From: Streptococcus oralis
GTDB lineage: Bacteria; Bacillota; Bacilli; Lactobacillales; Streptococcaceae
Length of the DNA stretch: 7,363 nucleotides
Assembly: GCA_905370255.1 (NCBI GenBank)
Contig: CAJPKC010000056.1
Span: 1-7,363, forward strand
Reading direction: 5' to 3'
Below, in pieces: positions 1-5,219 of this stretch. The notes below the pieces were generated by a model, which was not told the origin of the DNA, did not search any database, and saw only the letters and a program-made list of their open reading frames with translations. The first letter of the stretch is position 1; each line of letters begins with the position of its first letter. The translations under genes were made by a program, and so were the position numbers.

Positions 1-474
1 CGTCTGCCCCATAAAGACCGTAATCTTGCCTGTCAACAAGGGTAAAAGTTCTTCTTTACTCGTCACAAAATCGTAACCAATAGCATCATAGGTTTTCTCG
101 TAAAAATCCAGCTCTCCCCTATCCTCTAGTAAGTCCATTTTGGAAATATAGACGATAGGATGAATGCCCTTGTGCTCCAAAAGAACCAAGAACCGATCCA
201 ATAAGTTGCTATTAAAGTCAGGCTCTTTGACCGACATGATCACCACAGCTTGGTCAATATTGACAATGGGTGGACGAACCAGACTATTTTTTCGTTCGTG
301 AATCTTGAGAATATAACCTTCGGAATTTTCCTCCGCAGAAAAATCTACCCAATCTCCAACATAGGGCGTATGACCCTTTTTACGAAAATTTCCACGCGCG
401 CGTGTTTGATAAACCTGACCATCACTCTCCACATAGTAGAATCCGGCCAAAGCTTTAATGATTTGTCCCTGCAT
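1..474 (-). CDS. rsgA: Ribosome biogenesis GTPase RsgA, N-terminal part (cut by window edge)
   Basis: RsgA is a circularly permuted GTPase that checks and releases late 30S subunit precursors in the cytoplasm. Only the first 158 residues are here. The start is [11 protein letters not shown]; an OB-fold occupies about residues 1-65 ([17 protein letters not shown]). The GTPase domain then begins, with the G4-type motif S-K-M-D at residues 111-114 coming before G1, the order diagnostic of the permuted family. The frame is lost off the left edge at GQT (156-158), the opening of the GxxxxGKS loop, so G1, G2, G3 and the zinc-binding C-terminus are not visible. The ATG lies one base after the rsmA stop, and the AAGGACAAGGA ribosome binding site is inside the rsmA end, which implies translational coupling. 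The cut is from the window, not a mutation. Identity is secure from sequence and neighbours. Confidence 0.96.
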   Translation of the reverse strand, partial: MQGQIIKALAGFYYVESDGQVYQTRARGNFRKKGHTPYVGDWVDFSAEENSEGYILKIHERKNSLVRPPIVNIDQAVVIMSVKEPDFNSNLLDRFLVLLEHKGIHPIVYISKMDLLEDRGELDFYEKTYDAIGYDFVTSKEELLPLLTGKITVFMGQT

Positions 475-475
475 C

Positions 476-1348
476 TTAGAGTCCTTGTCCTTTAAGCGCA
501 TCTGCTAGACTAGCGAATTCTTCTAAGCCAAGAGCTTCACCGCGTACACTTGGGGATAGTCCTGCCTGATCCAATGCCTTAGTCAATTTATCCTTGATTT
601 CATCAGTCTTGCCAAAGTAACCTGTCAGATTATTCCACAAGGTCTTACGACGATGGATAAAACTAGCCTTGGAAACTTTAAAGAAGAATTTCTCGTCTTC
701 CACTGCTACAGCCGGTTCTGGGCGACGTACCATTTTCAGGATAGCTGAATCCACATTTGGTGCTGGCACAAAGACCGTACGAGGTACGATAAAAGCAACC
801 TTAGCTGTCATGTAATACTGAACGGCAATCGACAAGCTGCCGTAAGCCTTGGTATTTGGCTTAGCAGAGATACGATCTGCCACTTCTTTTTGCATCATAA
901 CCACAAACTCACTAAAAGGAATGCCACTTTCAATCAAGTGCATGAGAATAGGCGTCGTGATATAGTAAGGCAAGTTGGCTACTACCTTGATTGGTAAGTC
1001 AGGATTTTTAAAATTCTGGATGTGCTGTGCCAAGTCAACTTTTAGAATGTCCTCGTTGACTACGGTCACATTGTCAAAATCCCGCAAGGTATCGGCTAGG
1101 ATTGGTACCAAGCGGTGGTCAATTTCAAATGCCATGACTTGAGCTGCACGCTCAGCTAAAAACTCCGTCAAGGCACCAATTCCTGGCCCAATCTCGATGA
1201 CATTGACTTGGTCATCAATTTCAGCCGTATCCACAATTTTTTGAAGGATATTGGTATCGGTCAAGAAATTTTGCCCGAAGGATTTTTTAAAGGTAAAACC
1301 GTGACGCTCCAGCACTGCCTTGGTCACGCTATAATCTGCAATTCTCAT
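476..1348 (-). CDS. rsmA: 16S rRNA (adenine(1518)-N6/adenine(1519)-N6)-dimethyltransferase RsmA (KsgA)
   Basis: This enzyme uses S-adenosylmethionine to dimethylate two adjacent adenines in the 3'-terminal helix of 16S rRNA, a late 30S assembly step; its loss classically gives kasugamycin resistance. The 290 residues are full length for the family. Visible motifs, in order: FGQNFL at 24-29 (N-terminal SAM contact), the glycine-rich IEIGPGIG at 51-58, the acidic FEID at 74-77 (E75 is expected to hold the ribose), NEDIL at 98-102, the catalytic NLPYYI at 125-130, and [12 protein letters not shown] at about 183-194. The C-terminal part, with RRKTLWNNL, is the helical RNA-binding domain. The ATG start matches the family N-terminus. 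The gap from the upstream small membrane-protein gene is 12 bp with only a weak purine-rich site (AAAAGAGA), so translation may depend on upstream genes. The downstream rsgA begins one base after the stop. No strong promoter of its own was seen. Confidence 0.97.
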   Translation of the reverse strand: MRIADYSVTKAVLERHGFTFKKSFGQNFLTDTNILQKIVDTAEIDDQVNVIEIGPGIGALTEFLAERAAQVMAFEIDHRLVPILADTLRDFDNVTVVNEDILKVDLAQHIQNFKNPDLPIKVVANLPYYITTPILMHLIESGIPFSEFVVMMQKEVADRISAKPNTKAYGSLSIAVQYYMTAKVAFIVPRTVFVPAPNVDSAILKMVRRPEPAVAVEDEKFFFKVSKASFIHRRKTLWNNLTGYFGKTDEIKDKLTKALDQAGLSPSVRGEALGLEEFASLADALKGQGL

Positions 1349-1360
1349 TTATTCTCTTTT

Positions 1361-2077
1361 CTATCTCTTAACCATCATATAAAAAATCAACCTAATTACT
1401 AGTGCAAGTATAAACAAATATACTAAACCATTCCTCCACTTGTTCGCTTTTGTATCAGCTCCAGTCATATCGCCCCCTTGCTTATCATCTTGAGAGTTCA
1501 TTTTATTCAGTTCATCCTGATAGGCAACCGAATCTAGAATATTGTCTTCTGGCAATAATTCTGAAGCATAATAATCAGGAAAGCCCATAGCAAGACCAAT
1601 TAAGTTCTTTTCTGTCAAAGAAAAATCTAAATCTTTGGGTTGATTTTCCCGAATAGCTCGTATATTTTTTAACAGTTTATCAGAAACAACAGACACTTGG
1701 TCCATAAAAACAACATCTAAGACATCAAATCCGAGCACATCACCATCTTTTACGTTTGCAAGAATATAACGAACAAAGGCATCATATAATTGTAAGGTCT
1801 GAGAAGCATTTTCTTCTAAAAAAGACCGATTTTGGAGGGCGTTTTGCTGGAATTTTTCAATAGGAAGCAAGATATCTACATTCTGCTCTTGGTAAAATCT
1901 TTCTGCTTGTTCTTCATCTTCTTCAAGTTCTTCTGCTGTTTCCCAGAGAGCAATAGGAGCTTTTAAATCTTCTTCATCCCAAAACAATTGCCAAAAATAA
2001 GGTATCGTGTAAATTCCCTCTGTTAAGATACGAGCTTCATCTCCGTTTTTTAAGTAAATATAACTTCTATTTGCCAT
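1361..2077 (-). CDS. Uncharacterised acidic protein with single C-terminal membrane segment
   Basis: I do not recognise a characterised family. The 238-residue protein starts MANRSYIYLKNG. An in-frame TTG at 2152 would add 25 residues, but the ATG at 2077 has a good GAAAGGA site six bases upstream, so I chose it. There is no signal peptide. Residues about 33-66 are very acidic (DEED, EELEEDEEQAE). The middle is predicted mixed or helical, including LYDAFVRYIL and DVLDVVFMD. Residues about 190-215 are a polar linker, and 217-236 form one hydrophobic stretch ending in KR. This gives a tail-anchored layout: soluble domain in the cytoplasm, C-terminus in the membrane, with an unusual arginine (R229) inside the segment. 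The MANRSY opening recalls some hypothetical proteins, but I cannot name a function from it. It lies 116 bp after the SseB-like gene and 12 bp before rsmA, so it is probably co-transcribed with both. Coding status is well supported; role unknown. Confidence 0.82.
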   Translation of the reverse strand: MANRSYIYLKNGDEARILTEGIYTIPYFWQLFWDEEDLKAPIALWETAEELEEDEEQAERFYQEQNVDILLPIEKFQQNALQNRSFLEENASQTLQLYDAFVRYILANVKDGDVLGFDVLDVVFMDQVSVVSDKLLKNIRAIRENQPKDLDFSLTEKNLIGLAMGFPDYYASELLPEDNILDSVAYQDELNKMNSQDDKQGGDMTGADTKANKWRNGLVYLFILALVIRLIFYMMVKR

Positions 2078-2133
2078 ATCGTTTCCTTTCACAATCTTTG
2101 AAAAAGGTTGGTGGTTCAAGTAGGATGTAGATA

Positions 2134-2147
2134 AAACTATATAGTTT
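2134..2147. repeat. 14-bp perfect palindrome between the two unknown genes
   Basis: AAACTATATAGTTT reads the same on both strands and lies about 60 bp before the start of the small membrane-protein gene and 46 bp after the SseB-like stop. It could be a dimeric repressor site or a chance AT-rich palindrome. It has no run of T after it and almost no loop, so it is not a terminator. No good -35/-10 pair surrounds it: TTGGGA and TACATC with 17 bp between them is the best match on the minus strand and is weak. Confidence 0.4.
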
Positions 2148-2193
2148 CCCAATGTAAAGAAACTCTCTAATCTTTAGCTCTGCCTTCTAGTTC

Positions 2194-3594
2194 CTAACTG
2201 AGCTCTTGCATCTCTTTAAAAGCTGTTAGGCTAACATAGGCACCCGCTTCATAGTATTCCGTTGGATTAATGGCATAGTCAAAAACTTCAATCATGCCTC
2301 CCGCTTCTTCAATCATGCCATTCCACTTTTCATCAAAGACCATTCGCAGACGTTTCCAATCAGTAAATACTGGAACAGAATTTCTGCCATCTTTTCCTTC
2401 TCTAACGGGAATATTAAAGTTAGCGTCTTTTTCCAAAACAAAGGAATTTCCTTCTGAATTATCCTCTGGGAATCCTGATGCTGCATCTAATGGAAGCAAG
2501 AATTTTGCTTTAGGCATAGCCATAGAGAAGAACTTGTAGTAAAGCCCATAAACTAGTTCTTGCTCTTCTGTAGTCGGTTGGTCCATCTGCCCCATCAACA
2601 GCATCCATCTTACCAGGTCAGGATTCATGACAGGAACTTGTATTTCTGGCAAATCAGAAAAATCTGGTTTTTGAACCAAGGCAGAGGCACTGATGCTGAC
2701 TTCCTTGGAATTAAAGATTGCTCCCAAGGCACCATTTAAGTAAAAGGCTGTCCCAAGGAAATTTTCAATCCCTTTTTTATCTTCCGTATTTTCAATCAGT
2801 TTTACGACTGAGTTTGGTCGACTGTCAATGGTTTCCTTGAATTGGCGATACCAAGATGGTGTCAAAAGCATAATCATGGGATCAGTACACAGATAACCTT
2901 CCTCACCTCTATCATAAGTAGTTGAAAAGAGGTAAGGTTCGCCTGTTTTTTCTGAATAAACTGCATAAACTGAATCTGCTACTAAGAGCTTATCTTTAAC
3001 GATTTCCGCTAGACGTTCCAACTTGCGAGTGTTGGATTGATAGCTTTCTTCACTTTCAGTTTCCTGATTTTGACGGCATTTCCATAAAAAGAGACGTAAA
3101 ATCTCTACGCTGTCATCAAGGGTAGCTGCCAAATAGTCTTCATTTGTTAACTGACCCTCTTGGATGGCTACAAAAGCACGATAAAGAGCATCTGAATAGC
3201 TAGATAATTTTTGCTCTTCCTCAACACCTGAACTAAAGAGCACACTTCCTTTTTTCAGTTTATCCAAAGAAGGAATCCTATCAACCACTAGATGGGCAAG
3301 AACTTCATCAGTTAGACTATCTGCATCTTTGTTTTGACTGCTAAGTTTTTTAACCTCTACAGTACCAAGACTTTCCATTCCTTGGTCGGGATTGCAAAAC
3401 TGCAACTGATCTCCAACCTTGATACTACCTTCTAGACTCCCAACAATCAATAATTGATTCGTTTCCTTCATCGGGAACAAATCTAGAACACCCACGCAAA
3501 CATTGCCTTCCGCCTCTTCTGCTTCCTTATTGGATTCAGTTGTTTCAGTTGTTTTTGTTGCTTCTGTCTTTTTTAAAAAATCAAAGATTCCCAT
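2194..3594 (-). CDS. SseB-like multidomain protein with EF-Tu domain-2-like barrel
   Basis: The 466-residue cytoplasmic protein has no signal peptide or membrane segment. Residues 1-9 (MGIFDFLKK) form a short amphipathic start, followed by a Thr/Glu/Lys-rich disordered linker to about 30. Residues 33-121 resemble the second beta-barrel domain of translational GTPases: GSLEGSIKVGDQLQF, then a VEVKKL strand, then LAHLVVDRI and LKKGSVLF at the places where EF-Tu-type barrels have their conserved turns. No GTPase domain precedes it. Residues 131-200 are helical. Residues about 355-464 fit the SseB fold (AKFLLPL, the hallmark NSVPVFTDWKRL at 405-416, and a final GAYVSLTAF). Residues about 200-308 look like a more diverged copy. 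SseB was named for enhanced serine sensitivity; its molecular role is unsettled. The ATG has a GAGGA site six bases upstream. It follows rnmV by 133 bp and has its own promoter. SseB assignment is fairly firm; the barrel is inference by eye. Confidence 0.78.
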   Translation of the reverse strand: MGIFDFLKKTEATKTTETTESNKEAEEAEGNVCVGVLDLFPMKETNQLLIVGSLEGSIKVGDQLQFCNPDQGMESLGTVEVKKLSSQNKDADSLTDEVLAHLVVDRIPSLDKLKKGSVLFSSGVEEEQKLSSYSDALYRAFVAIQEGQLTNEDYLAATLDDSVEILRLFLWKCRQNQETESEESYQSNTRKLERLAEIVKDKLLVADSVYAVYSEKTGEPYLFSTTYDRGEEGYLCTDPMIMLLTPSWYRQFKETIDSRPNSVVKLIENTEDKKGIENFLGTAFYLNGALGAIFNSKEVSISASALVQKPDFSDLPEIQVPVMNPDLVRWMLLMGQMDQPTTEEQELVYGLYYKFFSMAMPKAKFLLPLDAASGFPEDNSEGNSFVLEKDANFNIPVREGKDGRNSVPVFTDWKRLRMVFDEKWNGMIEEAGGMIEVFDYAINPTEYYEAGAYVSLTAFKEMQELS

Positions 3595-3649
3595 AACTTT
3601 TCCTCATTATCTCCACTCAGCACAAATCCTATGGAGTCACTTTTCTAAT

Positions 3650-3663
3650 GCTTGCTACCAAGC
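3650..3663 (-). other. Small hairpin in the leader of the SseB-like gene
   Basis: GCTTG-gtag-CAAGC (minus strand) can form a 5-bp stem with a four-base loop, about 20 nt into the predicted 90-nt leader. No U-run follows, so it is not a terminator. It may stabilise the leader or be incidental. A second short pairing, CTCCA with TGGAG, is possible between it and the ribosome binding site, but does not cover that site. Confidence 0.25.
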
Positions 3664-3690
3664 CTGATTAAACCGTATATGATTACTTCT

Positions 3691-3701
3691 ATTGTATCAC
3701 A
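3691..3701 (-). promoter_or_regulatory. Extended -10 promoter for the SseB-like gene
   Basis: On the minus strand TGTGATACAAT fits the extended -10 consensus TnTGnTATAAT with one mismatch in the hexamer. No good -35 lies 16-18 bp upstream (the sequence there is close to CCCAAA), which extended -10 promoters tolerate. Transcription would start near 3684 and give a leader of about 90 nt. It lets the two unknown genes, and by read-through rsmA-rsgA, be expressed apart from tatD-rnmV. Confidence 0.6.
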
Positions 3702-3727
3702 TTCCCTCCACATTTTGGGGGAGTTTC

Positions 3728-4291
3728 TCAATTCTCATATGATTTCATAGCATCTTCAACTTCAGCTAAACGGATGCCAAATAATTCCAAACGCTTGAGA
3801 AGTTGCTTCCCATTGGAATAACCGATACGAAGACTTTCTCCTAGATATTCTCTGCGTTTTCGACTATCTGCCCCAGCCAAAAATCCCAATCGAATCAAGT
3901 CACTACGGCTAATATCAAAATCACTTTCTACTTCAAATTGCTCTGTTACTTGAGCCAGTGCTGTTTTCAGGTCCTCGTAGCTGGCATGTTCGATTCCTAG
4001 AGAACGTCCCTTGGTCTTAGACTTAGGCACTGCCTCGTCTCGTTTGAGAAAGGCGTGTTGCACTGTCGGAATGGTCGTCATAATCATACGACGGATTCGC
4101 TCCCCATTATAATCAGGATCTGTAAAGACAATCACCCCATGACGTTGGTGTAGACGTTGGATGCGTTCTATATCCTGGTCATTTATTGCGGAACCTCGTG
4201 TTTCATAGGTCTCCACATCAAAATAACGTTTAAGATTTGCCGTATCATCACGCCCTTCGACTACGATGACTTGGGAAATTTTCTCTTTCAT
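3728..4291 (-). CDS. rnmV: Ribonuclease M5 (5S rRNA maturase)
   Basis: RNase M5 cuts both strands of the 5S rRNA precursor to give the mature ends; in Bacillus subtilis it works on precursor bound by ribosomal protein L18. The 187 residues are normal for the family. The N-terminal Toprim domain is clear: the catalytic glutamate is E12 in VIVVEGRDD, and the metal-binding pair D58 and D60 are in VFTDPDYNGERIRR. The region after about residue 105 is the family's RNA-binding C-terminal part (LIRLGFLAGADSRKRREYLGE, then SNGKQLLKRL). Its ATG overlaps the tatD stop by 4 bp (ATGA), and the ribosome binding site is weak (GGAA within the end of tatD), so it is likely translated by coupling to tatD. The 133-bp gap to the next minus-strand gene has no convincing terminator. 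Residue spacing and the tatD neighbour make the assignment secure. Confidence 0.96.
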   Translation of the reverse strand: MKEKISQVIVVEGRDDTANLKRYFDVETYETRGSAINDQDIERIQRLHQRHGVIVFTDPDYNGERIRRMIMTTIPTVQHAFLKRDEAVPKSKTKGRSLGIEHASYEDLKTALAQVTEQFEVESDFDISRSDLIRLGFLAGADSRKRREYLGESLRIGYSNGKQLLKRLELFGIRLAEVEDAMKSYEN

Positions 4292-5064
4292 GATTTATGT
4301 TCCAATCCAAAGATGCCTTCTGCATTAGCACTTGTCACAGCTGCCAATTCTTCTGTCTTCATGCCACGCAAGTCCGCGATAAAGTCCACTACATAGCGCG
4401 TGTAAGCTGTCTTGTTTTCACGACCACGCTTGGGTACTGGGGCTAAATAAGGTGCATCTGTCTCTACCAAAATCTTATCCAAAGGCAACTCTTTGGCCGC
4501 TTCCTGAATATCTGTCGCCTTCTTGAAAGTCACCACCCCAGAAAAGGAAATAGCCATACCAAGCTCCACGAACTTCTCCGCCCAATCCAAAGAACCAGAG
4601 AAGGAATGCATGATACCGCCACAGGGACCGACTCCTTCACTTTTGATAATTTCATAGGTATCTTCGAGCGCATCACGGGTGTGAACTACAAAAGGTAAGT
4701 CCAGTTCCTTAGATAGCTGAATCTGACGACGGAAAACTTGCTCCTGCACTTCTTTAGGGGCTGTCATCCAGTGATAGTCCAAACCAATCTCACCCAAGGC
4801 AACAACTTTGGGATGTTTTAGTTTCTCCAACAGGTAATTCTCAACATCCTCTGTATAGGTCCCTGCCTCTGTTGGATGCCATCCAATTGTCGCATAGAGT
4901 TGGTCATACTTGTCCACCAATTCTAAAGCACGCTCAATCGTCGGCTTGTCAAAACCAACAATATTCATCCGAGTCACACCCATTTCAGCTGCTAAGGCAA
5001 GCTCTTCTTCTTCACGTCCAAAAAATTCCTCTATATTTAAATGTGTATGAGTATCAAAAATCAT
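4288..5064 (-). CDS. tatD: TatD-family metal-dependent hydrolase (3'-5' DNase)
   Basis: TatD proteins are TIM-barrel metallohydrolases; E. coli TatD is a magnesium-dependent 3'-5' exonuclease linked to DNA repair and DNA breakdown. The 258 residues span the full family length. All expected metal ligands are present: H6 and H8 in FDTHTHL, E92 in LGEIGLDYHW, H128 in VVHTRDA, H153 in MHSFSG, and D203 in ETDAPYLAP. GWHP (61-64) is also typical. The ATG has a GAGGA site seven bases upstream and starts about 22 nt after the predicted transcription start. It is first in the minus-strand block, with rnmV overlapping its stop; a tatD homologue close to rnmV is a common Firmicute arrangement. The true substrate here cannot be told from sequence, and the family name does not imply a part in Tat export. 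Confidence 0.95.
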   Translation of the reverse strand: MIFDTHTHLNIEEFFGREEEELALAAEMGVTRMNIVGFDKPTIERALELVDKYDQLYATIGWHPTEAGTYTEDVENYLLEKLKHPKVVALGEIGLDYHWMTAPKEVQEQVFRRQIQLSKELDLPFVVHTRDALEDTYEIIKSEGVGPCGGIMHSFSGSLDWAEKFVELGMAISFSGVVTFKKATDIQEAAKELPLDKILVETDAPYLAPVPKRGRENKTAYTRYVVDFIADLRGMKTEELAAVTSANAEGIFGLEHKS

Positions 5065-5092
5065 TTATATTTCCTCGTTTTTTCTACCTTCT

Positions 5093-5103
5093 ATTATACC
5101 AAA
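5093..5103 (-). promoter_or_regulatory. Extended -10 promoter for tatD-rnmV
   Basis: The minus strand reads TTTGGTATAAT, a perfect match to TnTGnTATAAT. The -35 region at 16-18 bp is poor, as often seen with extended -10 sites. Transcription would begin near 5086, leaving a leader of about 22 nt before the tatD ATG. It is the only strong promoter upstream of tatD. Confidence 0.8.
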
Positions 5104-5156
5104 AAAACTAGTCTCATCCTTATAGGAAAAAATATTTTGAAATCATTCATTTTTTC

Positions 5157-5185
5157 TTGACGACTTTTTTTCATAGCAGTATAAT
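5157..5185 (+). promoter_or_regulatory. Sigma-70-type promoter for kimA
   Basis: TTGACG at 5157-5162 (-35) and TATAAT at 5180-5185 (-10) are separated by 17 bp, an almost ideal vegetative promoter. Transcription would start near 5192, leaving a leader of about 28 nt. Because the -35 covers an in-frame TTG at 5157, that TTG would lie upstream of the transcript and cannot be the start codon. Confidence 0.85.
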
Positions 5186-5219
5186 AACTCTTGTTGAAAT
5201 TTTCAGAAAAGGAAAGAAA

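Noticed and set aside
250..495. Plus-strand open frame of 81 codons opposite rsgA and the rsmA end
   Set aside because: It lies antisense to a clear rsgA frame, has no recognisable domain and no plausible ribosome binding site.
1208..1402. Plus-strand open frame of 64 codons opposite the rsmA start
   Set aside because: It runs across the rsmA start on the other strand; its residues mirror conserved rsmA codons.
1370..1440. Separate promoter for rsmA inside the end of the upstream gene (TATACT and TTATAT boxes)
   Set aside because: No matching -35 and no TGn extension; AT-rich coding sequence throws up such boxes often.
2098..2160. Promoter for the small membrane-protein gene
   Set aside because: The best pair, TTGGGA and TACATC with 17 bp spacing, matches consensus too poorly; co-transcription with the SseB-like gene is simpler.
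2294..2539. Plus-strand open frame of 81 codons within the SseB-like gene
   Set aside because: It is antisense to the SseB-like coding region, and its serine/proline-rich composition is typical of a shadow frame.
1361..3594. The unknown pair as a toxin-antitoxin or toxin-immunity module
   Set aside because: Neither protein shows a toxin fold, export signal or toxin-like size, and no recombination or orphan-toxin remains are visible. The idea is not excluded, but nothing in the sequence supports it.
3700..3730. Possible terminator after rnmV (CTCC...GGAG pairing on the minus strand)
   Set aside because: Only about four pairs form and no T-run follows; the sequence runs directly into the extended -10 promoter.
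4157..4396. Plus-strand open frame of 79 codons across the tatD/rnmV junction
   Set aside because: It is antisense to two conserved enzymes, including the RnmV catalytic region.
4872..5111. Plus-strand open frame of 79 codons opposite the tatD N-terminus
   Set aside because: It is antisense to the tatD metal-binding region and crosses the tatD promoter.
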